NCBI RefSeq assembly: GCF_963662255.1 | Contig: NC_085055.1 | Span: 16,664,704-16,728,703, forward strand | Reading direction: 5' to 3' | DNA: 64,000 nt | Source: Cinclus cinclus | Taxonomy: Eukaryota; Chordata; Aves; Passeriformes; Cinclidae | Part shown: positions 36,201 through 48,590 of the stretch, in pieces | Numbering within the stretch: position 1 is the stretch's first letter | Layout of the letters: every line of letters begins with the position of its first letter | Position numbers and translations under genes: made by a program | Notes under the pieces: model-generated | Database searches by the model: none | Seen by the model: only the letters and a program-made list of their open reading frames with translations | Told to the model about the DNA's origin: nothing

Positions 36201-39200
36201 AGATTATTGTTTCAAAGAACCAAAAGCCTTCAGTGTCTGACTTTTTTTGTGTTTCTTAAGCTTCTCTGAAAAAGCTCTGCCTTTCTAAAGGCTGGGGTTG
36301 TTATGATATTCCTGAAGACTTCACCATGACCAGAGTTCCATACCAACTCTTACTCTAAAATAAACATGTAGCTTTAACCACAGGCAAGAGCAGTTGCAGT
36401 AATTTCTGTGAAGTTGTGTCATGCTGTATGTCAGAGGCTGCTCTAGGTGGCCGGTGTGGACCCTTGTGGCCTTATGAAACAATCAAGATTCACATGCCAA
36501 AAACAATCTGAACAAGACAAGACCTTTGCAAAATCAAAACTTATGGATTTATGCACATACCTAATGCTCTGCAAAGTCCAGATATTTTGCATTCTTATTT
36601 TAATATCAGATTTTCATTGGCTGGAGTGCTTAGTAATTGTGGTTTCTTGCTTTATGACAAGAAAATGTGACAGCAATCAGACATGCCACTTGAACTCACT
36701 GCACCCATTAGAAAAACCATCCCAGTGACATTTAAAACTTTGCACAAGGTTTTAGTGGAGCATCCCAGGGCTGCAGATTGGGAAGAGTGGCTCTCTTATA
36801 TAGCTTGCTCATCTTTTTTTTAAAGTCTCTTGCCTGGTTTGATGCTACCACAAACCAGGCCCTGCCTCAGGGGAGCATAACAAGCTGACAGGAGCTGTGG
36901 CACAAAAGCTGAATTTTGGTCCCCACCCAAGACAAAGTGCCTCTGTGTTTACACAGCCCTGGGCTACCTCTGGAGCTGCAGTGCTGGAGATGCTTATGTA
37001 GGAAAAAGCCTTATTCTAGATACCAGCTCTGAATTGTTCACATTCATTGATCAACAGCATTTTTTTCCCTTTGTCAGTCAGCCACGAAGTAGGATTCTGC
37101 AGGAAGGAGGTGGCAATATTTCTGAAACTGCTCCACTGCCTCCCCCTGTCCCCTGCTCAGAGGCCAGGTATCAATCTGGTCCTAGTTCTGCCCTGCTTCT
37201 TGCATTAACCATAGGATTTACCTGCTGTAACTACAGCTGCTTGCTTACAACTGGAGTTTTCTAGCCTTGGCAGGATCAAGAGATCTGGTCTCACACATAT
37301 CTGTTGTGATGAGTGCCCAAGTGTTAAATTTGGCCCCAAGAATGCATTGTACACTGTTAACTACTTGTGAACACAGAAGGCTCTAAGCTCTCCTCAATGC
37401 ATTCACATACAGTTTTTGCATCTCGTGTCAGGGACAATTTGGCAATGTATAAGTTGTGGTTACAAGATGCCTTTTTTACTTTATTCACTTGAGTGACTTT
37501 TTATTATTTTTCAGCCCTTTGCCATTATTTCACCATGGAAGCATTTTATATAGAAACACACAACAATACTTCTGGGGCTTTGAATTTGCATTATTCCAAT
37601 TAAAAACACAAAAAACCAAAACCCCAACAAAACAATGAATAAAAAGCTCTTGCTCTGGGCTTCACACATGGTAGGTTTGGACTATCTTCATTTAAGAACA
37701 CTAAACCAAGTTCTGTTTTTCCTGTTGAAACACACAGTATTTGTTCTTGCAGAGCTAATAGTGTTTAACTGGGGGCTTGCAGGTTGACTTGCACAAGTGG
37801 GGCACAAGATGTTTTTTGCATCACTCCTGACTATATTTTGTTTACTTCAATGTTTTATCAGCATACAGTAGAACAGATAAAATTAATTTGTGAATTCCAG
37901 ATAGAATAACAGTTATTTTACTTCTACTTAAATTCTACTTTCACTCATGTTTGGGGTGTGCTCCCAGAAAAACTGGGGGATTTTAGTATAAAATTAGCCT
38001 TCAATCACACAACTGTTGTTAAGTGAAGAGCCAAATATCATCCAGGAACCCCAAAATATGTAGGCATGAGAGTGCAATTCAGACTGAAATAAAATCTTTC
38101 ACTTGTCATCAGAAGGGGAGAAAATTAAACAGTGCTAAATACAGCCACTATAAAGAAGTTTAACATTTTACCAGAATATATTTTCTGCTCAGGTACTCTA
38201 GGGCAGCTTGTTCAATCTCTTAGCCTTGTACTGTTTCCTATGGGTGCTTCCCTGACAGCTTGTAATGTTCAAGAGGAGACCTAGCAGACAGTTTTCACAG
38301 GCCAAGTGCTACTTTCAAAACAATCTCTGCTGCTTTTAACTTGTAACTGGTACGTACAAAGAGCTAGACTTCATTCAGGAGAGCAGGGTAATATTATGGA
38401 TATATAAACAATGTATGAGTATCTTACGCCTTGGTGCATGCAAGAAATTTCTACTTGAGTTGCCTTCAGCATGGTCATTCATCTCTCAGTAGGCTTCCTA
38501 ATTAATTGGTTCTACTAAACCTTAGAAATTAGACCTTTAGCTTTAGAAATAAAGTACTATTCAGCCCAAATATTTATTAGAGTATACATTAAGCAGTACA
38601 ACTAAGCACTGCTTTATAAGTCTTGAGAAGACAATGCTACAAAATATTTTTTTCCAAAATAGAATGGCTTTAGAAGTTATAACCTTGCTGACAGAGGTTA
38701 TTTTTCTATGTAAAGGGAGTATTTTCATCTTAGCCTCTAAATTCACTTTAATCTTTTCTAAGTTACAACCAGATGCTGACTGAGGACTATACATCAGTAA
38801 GCATGGACTGAAAGGGGAACACATTTTTAAGCCTAGACTGCTCAATAGTTAAATAGCAATAACATGGCCCAAGACAAAATGGACTATGCAACTGAAAAAT
38901 GCTGGTGCTGATTAGCTAAAGGCTACATCTTTTTCCAAAATACCTGTTGAACAATTATTTGTAAAACATGATTGATTAAAAAAACCCCCAAAATACATTG
39001 GTTTCTATATAAATAGTTATCTGGAAAGTGTATGTTGATGCTCAGCAACACTCATGAAGGCAAAAAGATGTGAAAGCATGATTAGAAGTGTAATGAACCT
39101 AAAGAGAAAGTGCCACTGCAACACTGCTAATCTATGGCACAGCCACTCCTTGAAACTTTGTGCAGTTAGTCCTCTCACCTCAGAAGAGGGAAAAATACTT

Positions 39201-40150
39201 TAAGAGTGATGAAGATTTTTAGAAACCAGTAACAGCTTCCATTGGAAGACAAATCAAACCAGTCAGAGTTCTGGTGAAAGAGCTGGAAGAGAGGGACTTC
39301 TAAATATCAGAGGGGTGGATAAGATTATCACTGATATCAGGAGTTAATAATGAAAATACTGAGTGCAAAACTCAGAAATTAAACCAAAGGGAGCACTTTT
39401 TCCATGACTATGTGTAGCTGGTTGCAAAACAGTATCAGAAGCATTGAATGTCAACAGAGAAACAGAAGAACAATAACTTGTACATAACTTATACAAGTTC
39501 ATAGAGCAAAACCTCAAAGGGCTGTTAAAAACATTAGTGCAAATGCAGCCTCAGTGTTAAAAAGGCTACGGATTACCAAAAACTAGTATCTACAAGGATC
39601 ATATGCTTGCCCTTATATTCCTAGCCTCAGCACATGCTGCTCTCTGACTGCTGTCAAAGGCAAGATATTAGCTCAGAGGGACCATTAACCTAATCCAGTA
39701 GGGCTGTTTTGGATTCAGGCAGGTCAAAATGACATATGAAGTAGGTCTTAAGTCTGGAACATGCACACTTTATTTAAAATCATTCCAGTGGTGACAGAGC
39801 AGATTCATAGTAAAAAATTAACATCATTCCAGGTTGAAATTAATCTATTATGTATTTTTAGTTATTAAGATGATCTTAAGAAGATAGATTGCAAAAGAGA
39901 CTTTGTGAACACTATCAAGTTTTTCCCAAGAGCCCACACAATTCAGATTCTTGGAGACTCAGAAATTTATTCTTTGCCTCCACATGACATAAGGAATCCA
40001 CATTCAGACATTGACTTGGAGCATTCCTAAGCACCAGGGTGCTCTTTTTCTGCTAGACCAACCAGAGGATCATCATCTATCTCAGCAGTTTACCAACAGC
40101 AAGGAATTGAAGGTGTACCACATGTCCTTCAGGATCCACAAACTTCTCTT
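33212..40150. other. unannotated AT-rich sequence, 6.9 kb
   Basis: No gene or repeat family recognised. It contains a purine-pyrimidine alternating CA/TG-rich stretch at about 34764-34806. It also contains a 10-bp inverted repeat at 36832-36841/36851-36860, a match expected about once by chance in this much DNA. Confidence 0.55.
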
Positions 40151-40497
40151 CTAGTTAAACAGCAAATGAGCGGAATGCCTCCGTATGAAAGTGCTCCATT
40201 TTCCCAAGGAGCTGACTTTGAAGATAGCGAAAGGATAAATGCTACTACAAAAAGGAATGGCTATAACAGGTATCGGGCACTCATGTCCTAGCAGGCAAGC
40301 TGCAAATACAGGACCTGTTCCATAGACACATGAACACAACAGAGCTGTTCCATCCCTGAGCAGCCAACGCCTGTCAGCAGAAGGCAGGAATCCAATACAT
40401 CATCAGATGTTGCCGAGACCTTTTTGGTACACTCTCCACAAGGCACAGGGACACCAGCCCAAGTTATCCGTAAGGATGTACCTTGAGCACTCAGCAT
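40151..40497 (-). pseudogene. possible, badly broken retroviral envelope-like remnant
   Basis: Reading the minus strand, one frame has two adjacent stop codons (about 40409-40414) and then an uninterrupted run down to a stop near 40151. The start of that run has a tryptophan-leucine followed by an aspartate-glycine pair, and downstream a glycine-proline, cysteine and a hydrophobic Pro-Ile-Pro-Val patch. The spacing loosely recalls a segment of the surface subunit in some class I endogenous retroviruses. No cleavage site, fusion peptide or CX6CC-type transmembrane motif follows, no LTRs flank it, and neighbouring minus-strand frames (40403-40639, 40620-40913) are in other phases. If real it is a tiny decayed relic with no function. 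Chance resemblance is at least as likely. Confidence 0.15.
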
Positions 40498-42967
40498 GCC
40501 AAAGGAAGAGAATAAAATAGGAAGATATAAAGTCAGGTAAGTGGAATTGCTTTAGAACACTTCGGTTGTTGTATGTCCAAGTCCACTGGATGCAAGTGCA
40601 GCAGAACAACAGAATAACCTCACATTGTAAATGGCTCAAAATAGGCCATCTCTTGATACTGAATCAGTTGGTCTAATAAGAGATGTTGCTGCTCTGCACA
40701 AATCTTGTTTTGTACTGAATCAATAATAGCCAATCTCCTCATATTTCCTTGGGGTAGTATTGCCCCTTTCATTAAAGAATATAGAGAACAATCAAAACAT
40801 AGATCTACTCTGATTTTCAGAAGGGTTTTGAATGCAAGGAGGCAAATCAAGAGTAACACTCTTCCATTTTGTCCTAAAGTACTGACTACTACATTCTCTG
40901 TGAAAGTGACCAAAAGTACATTGTTTATGTCGTTTCATTGGTTAACAAAAAGAGGGCATCATCTCACTAATCCTTTTTACTTCCGGGCTCTTCCCTTTTT
41001 AATCTTTTCAGATCAATTGACCTCTCCTGAAATCATTGTTCAAACCATTGTCAGCTGACCAATCTTTTTAATCCTACCCTCAAATTCTATAACCATTTGC
41101 AACAATGCTACTCTTTTTTGTAATTAATGTTGTTAAGCTTCAAATGTCTTCTATTATAGCAAGTCACCAATAGAAGCAATTTACATATCAGACTTTTCCA
41201 CTTCCAGTTTCTTCAACTTCTTCCTCTCCTGTGGGCCTAATCTCACAGTGCACTTTATGAGCTGGAAGCCTGATATTTGAACCAGTTATATTGATACAAC
41301 AATGACATCACCCTCTTCCTGAAAGTGTTTAATGGTATTTAATTTTTCCCCTGTGTTCAAATTTCCTTTAAAGAACAGATTCAAAAAATGAAAGCAAGAA
41401 TTAAGTTTTTTTTTTTTGTTTAAGTGTATTGTCTTCAACTTCATTTTCAATTTGTTTTACAGTATGTGTTTGCCAGCTGCTCTTTTATTGCTTTCATACC
41501 TCTTTATATCCAACTTTCTAGTTAAATACTATTATTTGGCCAAAATTCTGCTCCCTGGTGTGCATGATCAGAAGTCACAAGCATATCCAAGAGCTGGAAT
41601 TGGCTCTAGCTGTTCACCCACAGCCTGTCACATCTTTCAGTATTTTTTTACTATATCCGTTTCATATTTCTTAAATGATCTAAGCCATTTTCCTGAGGCA
41701 GCTTTTAACAGACAAGTGTATATAACTAGCAGCACCTTCACTGGATTTAAATCTGCCCTGATCTTATGTTTTAAAACTTGATGTGAAGCAGGTTATTTTA
41801 ATACAGTACTCCTGACAGTTGAACGGTTTTACTCACAAATTAGTGCAATTTTAAATATCATTTCAATTAGGAAGCCAGATCACAACAGTTACAGATTAAA
41901 TTGGTTAGAAACCTTGTATGATAGAATATTTGTCAAGTCTTATAGCATACAGATCATATTATTCAATTCCCCTCCTCTTACAGCTTTGTAATCTATTTCC
42001 AAGCACTTCTAGTACCTCACTCCATAAAAACAGATGGAAATCTTTTAGACAAGCATGGAGTTAGCTTGCCAGTATATAACATAAAATACAGCTGCTAATT
42101 CATGAAATGCAGAATTTGGAATCTTAATAACAAAGTACTTTTACAGGAGAGGCAACATTTATACATTTTGCCATTCTTGAAATCTTTAGAGGTTGACAAC
42201 AACTAATTCAGAAAACAGGGCATTTTAAATTTGTTTTAAGTTTTTACACACTGGGATATTTTTACTAAACTAGAAGTTAAGGGAGAAGATAAGCCTAAAG
42301 AAACATTTCTTAGATCAGATGATTTATTTATGCAATTTAAAATTTACAGTGGGCTTCCAGCAAACCTACCACGTTGTAAAATTATGTTTACAACAAAAAA
42401 AAAACATTACTTTTACAAAAAGCATTAAGCTTGTGCTTTGTTCCACACCTAGTTGTAGCTAGCACCTGTTGCTTTAGAGCAAGTTTGAGCTCTCCTCTTT
42501 GTGGCTGCAAGTTCAGGCCTTTGCAGTAAGTTTTACACATGAAGTGGCTGTAAAGACTTAAGAATGAGTCAGTCACAGTGAGTTACTGATGCTGTCAAAA
42601 CCATCCATCACTGTGTCTAAAGATTCCCATAGCTGGCTGTGAAACTCGTAGATACCTTGTAACATGAATGCTATTGCAGCTGTACTCAGTTATATCAACA
42701 GATGTTTTAACAGAGACAGGATGCTGAAAGAAAATATCCCAGCTGGCTTAACTTCAACATGCAGAAAAATACTTGGAGTCCTTAGAAATGCTTAAAAGAT
42801 AACATGACATTTGACACACCCACAACGGGCATTACAATGTAACAGAAGGGAATGGGGTTGATTTGACATTATTTGTTTCAGATAACAGGTGCTATGAGCA
42901 GAGGAGAAGAAGTAGACGTCATGCCTTGACTTTAGTAAGGATTTTGAAATGGTTTGAAAATCATATC
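40498..42967. other. unannotated sequence
   Basis: AT-rich. Frames of about 120 codons occur at 40705-41058 and 41416-41781 on plus, without known domains. The latter is rich in Phe, Leu and Ser because of T-rich DNA. Confidence 0.55.
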
Positions 42968-42994
42968 CAGAGAGCAGCTGTCAGCTGCTCTCTG
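42968..42994. repeat. perfect palindrome, 13-bp arms with 1-base centre
   Basis: The left arm CAGAGAGCAGCTG (42968-42980), a central T (42981) and the right arm CAGCTGCTCTCTG (42982-42994) are exact reverse complements. The arms meet at two CAGCTG E-box cores, which are bHLH-type binding sequences. A match this long with almost no spacer is not expected by chance in 64 kb. Confidence 0.9.
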
Positions 42995-45900
42995 TCAGGA
43001 GAGAAGGGTGCCTCAAAGAAGAGCTCTGCACTGGCTCTAGTACACTTACTCTATGGATGTTGGATGGTCAAAGTAAATTTGAATTCTAGACAAGCAAAAA
43101 TAAAAGCCTCAGACAAATCAGTAAGTAAACAAAGTATTTTCTTCTAAAAACCCCCTAATAATATAGGATTGTTCAGGTAGCTTATCTATAAAACAGCATC
43201 AGGGAATTGCAGACAACTGGAAGCGCAAATTCAGTAAAATAGTCACTTCGCTCTATTGGTCTTGCATGTGTCACAGGGTGAGGATTACCTCCACTGAAAA
43301 TACAGCACAAGCTACGGCAGGAAAAGGAAATCTTTCCATTCTTATAGAAGATAGGTTTAGGGGTGTAAAGGCTTCAGCTGGTGAAAATGACACTTAAAAG
43401 AACAAGGAAAAGGCAGTGTTTAGAAGTGCAGGAGCCAACAGCTACTGCAGTGGCCTTCGCTTCAGGGTTTTACAGCAAGGAAACAGAGGCAGACCATGGA
43501 GACACAGCTGATCCCACCCTTGGAAAGGAGGGTGGTTCTTGCAGATGTGGAAATACATGTCCTATAGAGAAGGTGAGGTTTTAATACTAGTGCTCTTGTG
43601 TTTCTGCTGCTGGACTGAAACTTAGACTTCTGTTAGATATTTATTGTTATTTCCTCTCCAACTCCTTTGGAAGCTCATTCCTTTGCTGCTTGAACCAAAA
43701 TTTCTTATATCTTCTACATGACCTCACAGAATATACTGTGCAATTTCTTATATCTGGCTTGAAACTAACTACAATTAGCTAAAAGGCACAGATCTGCAGG
43801 ACTACAAACTGTGATAAGCCATCAGAGGGACTCCTGCCCATTGTTGCCTTCTGTTTGGGCTGCAAAATACTTCAGATTTTGTCTTGTAGAGCTGCTTCAG
43901 AAGAATATAAGCTCTGCCCTTCAGTCCAGGGAAGGAGTTAAAGGCACGAGAAATACTTGCATGCCTTGTTTTAGTTGTTCCACCAGAACAGGTAACTCCA
44001 TAGGAAATGTTACCATGAGACCACTACAATTAATTAGAAGTAAAAGCTATAAAATTAGTATTTGATAGATAATTAGACAATGGAATAAAAATGCTGTTAT
44101 TTACACTGGATACAGAGTGTGGAGTTATGTACTACTACTTTATATTTTGAAGAATGCAAAAATACTTTTGATAGAAAACTGCACTTTTTTTGTGAAACAA
44201 AACTTCACTCCACAAAGTATTTTGAATACGTTGACAGTACACACATTTCATCCAAAGATTCAAAAGTTATTTTGAAATGTCTACAGGATCACCTGACTTA
44301 CATGGTGGGTACCACTTTCTTCTATATTGCAGGGAAATTCCACCTCCCCAATGATCAGGTCTTAGTTTTCAGACAATATTACACCCCACCCCAAACAGTG
44401 AAAAGTTTCCCTTGGAAGGTCCTCCATTACCCCTTCACATCTTCAGAATTGTCCGTGGCAATTTTTTTAGCTCATAGTGTATACCTGTTCTACTCCCAAT
44501 TCATCTAAACTATGTTTTTGATATCTGCTCTGTTTAAATTGACAGCTCAAGACTTCATCAAATTCTTACCAAATTTCTACATAATAAAAACTCCTACCCT
44601 TCTCTATCAAAAGACCAGATCCTTATCCTCCTTCTGCAAAGATGAAGCTAACATGCTGCCCTTGGCTTCAGTGACTGCAAGGTGTTTCGAGAATATTTTT
44701 CTTATGATTGCATTACATTTCACTTCAGCCCTTACTTTGTCAGATGATAAAATAACTCATGAATTTAGTCTTTTAAGACGCTAAGCAAACCCATGAGCTC
44801 AGATTTTTTTTCTTTTAAGTGGGCATTCATTCCCATTACAACAGAATTAGGACAGTAACAAAGGTAATATAATTATCTGCTTAACAACCATGTGGGAAGA
44901 ATAAAACATAACTGTTCCTCCCTCGCTATCTCTCCAGAAAGCAGGTAAGGAAGTGACTGAACATAATTGTGGAACCAAGAGCCATATACTGGCTAATCAT
45001 AACTTATTCTTTAATCTTAATTAGTTAGTTAGCGCGTTATTTTTTTTCTTTAATAATGCCTTGCACCTTCCTTCACTCTAACACTGCAAACCTGTCCTGT
45101 CTGGCTGTGCTGGATGTTATAGAAACTCACTACAAGGAGTCATCTGTCCTCTAAATGTGTAGTGCAACAATGAGCATTATTAAAGATACTTGTGACAGAA
45201 TCTCTTCTGAGAATTATTATATATTACACAAAGATTTTTTCCATATGTAAGAATGAGTTTAATAAAAAGCTATTAGAAAAAGTGGCTGAATAATTTCTTT
45301 ATCTAGAAATAGCAAACTTATTCCAGATGTTCTATTTGAGTCCTGTTTATTTACCTCAGATGCTACAATGGTGCTTTGCTTGCCTCAATCTGGTTTTCAT
45401 TGCTGAACACTTGTTACTATCTGCAGGTAACTATTTCAGTTGCATGTAAAGATATCAAACCTACCTTAGCCAGCTTTTCAAACACAATTTCAATCCTTAA
45501 AGTTGTTAAAATTTTTGCAAATCTTTACCAGAATTTTAAAAGGAAGTAGGAAAGAAACTGCATTATTAAAGATGTTTTCAGTCAAAACTTCAAGGGAGAA
45601 TATTTCAAGAACACACAGCTACCTGGACATTCTTCTGTCTTACTGATAATTTCTTTCCTAGGACAAAGGACCTCATCCACAGTAAAATTACTCTTCTGAC
45701 TGCCTCTATAGACAACTTCAGCTGGTGAATACTATACCTTAGAATGCTGCCACAAGCCATGACTTGTAGCGTAGTGTAGGGTTTAGTAACAAGAGCTAAT
45801 TAGGAAATCTGTCTTTTGCAACACTAGTTCCCATTCTCAAAATGCCACTTTTCATCATGGAATAAATGAGCCTACTGTAGTCCAGTTCTAGATTATTCTA

Positions 45901-48100
45901 TGCTTTTCAACAAAAATGCCCTGGCCAACATTTTAACACTGCTGCAGAAATTGATCACTGTTCTGAAGCTTTTCAAGTACATTTGAACATCATCTATCAA
46001 TGCAGTTATTGCTTCTAAATTAGTTGCAGAAACTCTCACAATGGTTCTTGAAGGAAATGAAAGCAAACAGTACTAGGAATGCCCTCAATTGGCTTTGAAT
46101 AGAGGTAAATGGGTCTCAGCTTTGACTGAGATGAGCTTCAGAGTACCAACCAGCCTGAAGAATGAGAATTTATTTAGGATTAAATTTTTATCCTTTTTTT
46201 ATTAAACCAAGCCAAGTAACAATGGGAACTATATTAGAGGCTACTTACACCTGTAACAGCACAAAGCAGTACAAACACCCTTGGGCAATCAGCCACACAC
46301 CATCACATCACACCACCCATGGTACTAGTGCTGCCCTTCTAGGTTTGTCCAGGAAAAGATAAACTTGGCTGGTTCAGAAGTGCAAGCTGAGCACAATACA
46401 AGCATTGGCAGGGACTCATCCAGCCTGTGCAGAAGTCCAGCAACTGGGGAAGTCCTCCAACCACAAAAAAACCCCTGCCTCGCTCTGAACCTTGTTTGTC
46501 CCCAGCCACATCCCAGGCACCAAGGACTGTCCCTACTACATGCAGCAGAATGGCTCACAGCCAGCCCTTGGCAAGGGGGCAAGCATGGACAGCAGCAGTC
46601 ACAAGTGGGCCTGGCAATCCCATTCCTGCCTAGTCCTGGGCTTCACCTTGTAGACACCACAGGAAAAAGGCAGAAAACCCTGACAGGGTCCAGAGCACTC
46701 ACTATATCACCCTGCTGAGAAGAGACAGCTGGGCCCACACCAGCTTTCCAGGGAAATCAGTTTTAATCCCTCCTTTCTAAAACATGAACTAAGACTGTTC
46801 TGTTGCCTATATGACCATCCTACATGTAGCTATTAAATAAACAGTTAAGCTACTGACAAATTAAAAGACAGCATATGACTCCTGCTGGACAAACTGCAAT
46901 AGTTTCATTGAAATAAATATTTTCAGTGGAAGTTGACAACAAGGATGTGTTGAATTACTAGGATTTAATGGGTTTTCAGAGGAATCTAGTCAGTTTTGAA
47001 ATATGTCCTCATTTTATTATCAAGACAGTTCAACCTTGAGAAATCCCAAGATAAAGATCTTTTAAGGGCATTATGTACTTAGCTGACACAAATAGCATAT
47101 TTTAATTATAGTTAATAAGAGTCAGATTTAGTTTTGAATTCCATGATGTCAAACCTGGCATGCTCCTTTAAGGAGTCCATACAAAGAGCACAATAGTTTT
47201 TTTCCTGTAACTCATCTAGACTTTTTTGCTCATGTCAGTTTGACCTTGAAGAGAACATTGTGTCCTTTGAGGTCCTTTTCTAAAGAAAAAGTCACATTCA
47301 GGGCCAACAATTCCCTCCCTAAAGAGACCTTTGTATCTCTAGCTGGTGAAAGCTGCTGCTCTACTATGCACCAGAGGCAGTATTCCTTGTCCTCTGTTTA
47401 CAAAAGAATACAGTTATAACTGAACTCTGATTCCAGAAGTATTCACCACCAGTAAGGGAACCTTTTGCACCAGTGTTAAGAGTCTGCTGAGCTAGGGTGT
47501 TAAACATACAGCAGATCCATACAAGCTTATATAAAGTTGGATCTCTTAGTTGTTCAAATAGGATAAAAAAACAAGGCTCCTGCAAGTTACAAGACAATGG
47601 GAATAGACCAGTTGATTTCAGTAAGCATATTTATATATCACCCATTTTTAAAGTGTCTATGAATTTGGGCTAGTACCCTGTCAACTGTAACTATGACAGT
47701 TAATTCATTACATTTGCCTGCATGTAACATCTGGTGTTTTTTACTGATATCACAAGCTGTCCTTCAGATTCCATCATCCTGTAATAGTTTTGCAGTTAGC
47801 TGTAAATATGCCAGCAGCCTTACTAGGATTTCTCTAGATAGTTCAGTAGAATTAAGCAAACAAAGCTGATCAGAGATATTTTCCTACCATTACTGATCTT
47901 AATGGATTGGGATTGACTGAAAGGAGGCATTTCAAAATTCCACAAAACTAAGTTTTTCCTACATGCAGTGCCAGTCAAGTGCTTGTGGACAACATCTTTA
48001 CCTGATCCATAAAGCATGCTTACAAAATTTATCAAGCTCAATAGGGATGTACATCTAAGAGGGATTTAGACCTCCAAATAATTCTGCCAGCAGCAACTTT
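42995..48100. other. unannotated AT-rich sequence, 5.1 kb
   Basis: Holds several unsupported frames (43381-43584, 44119-44508, 44512-44784, 46365-46718 on plus). A pyrimidine-tract/AG/GTAAG configuration occurs at 44914-44950. A slightly G+C-richer patch lies at 46330-46730. Nothing recognised as a gene or repeat family. Confidence 0.55.
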
Positions 48101-48590
48101 GTCACAGAGTGTAAGGCCAAAAGGGACTGTTAACACAGTATAGTCTTGTCTCCTGCATAACACAGGCCAGTGAACCTCACACAATAATTTATGCTTCAAG
48201 ACCATAATTCATTTTTGAGTTCGCTTTTAGAAAGATCTTCACTCACACACTAAGTGGAGGTGAAATTATTACATGTCTATGTAAGTTGTTCCAGTGATGA
48301 ATAACCCTTACTGATAAGCGACTGCCTTATCTCTGGTCTGAATTTACATAGCTTCACTTTTCATGATTAGATTTCTCTGTCTTTTCCAGATGAATATAAG
48401 AGCTCTCTATAATTTTTCCCTACAAAGACACTTGACCACTGTTAAGTAACATCTTAACCTTTACTTGGAGAAGTTAATGGACCAAGTAGACATCTTTCAA
48501 TACACAGTATGTCCTTATAGCCTAATTAATTTTGCAGTTCTCCGCATTTACTTTCATTTTTAATGCATCCTTTCTGAAACTTCATACCAA
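48101..48590 (-). mobile_element. ancient, diverged CR1 LINE fragment
   Basis: On the plus strand the landmarks run GTCACAGAGTGTAAGGCC (48101), AAAAGGGACTGTTAACA (48119), TCCTGCATAACACAGGCCAG (48151-48170), GTTGTTCCAGTGATGAATAA (48284-48303), CCCTTACTGATAAGCG (48305), GCCTTATCTCTGGTCTGAAT (48324-48343) and CATCTTAACCTTTACTTGG (48450). This is the reverse complement of the 3' part of an older CR1 lineage shared with turtles and crocodilians. It is far more diverged than the other two CR1 copies here. The 3' end of the element is at the left. The right (5') boundary is vague. Confidence 0.7.

Noticed and set aside
36832..36860. 10-bp perfect inverted repeat with a 9-base loop (GCCTGGTTTG/CAAACCAGGC)
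   Set aside because: About one such match is expected by chance in this much DNA. No miRNA-length stem is present.
44119..44784. Two same-frame stretches (129 and 90 codons) separated by a single stop
   Set aside because: The product is Phe/Leu/Ser/Thr-rich as expected of AT-rich DNA, no domain is recognised, and there are no exon boundaries.
46325..46718. Frame of 117 codons in a G+C-richer patch
   Set aside because: Low-complexity Pro/Gln/Ser-rich product, an overlapping minus frame, and no splice signals at the ends.
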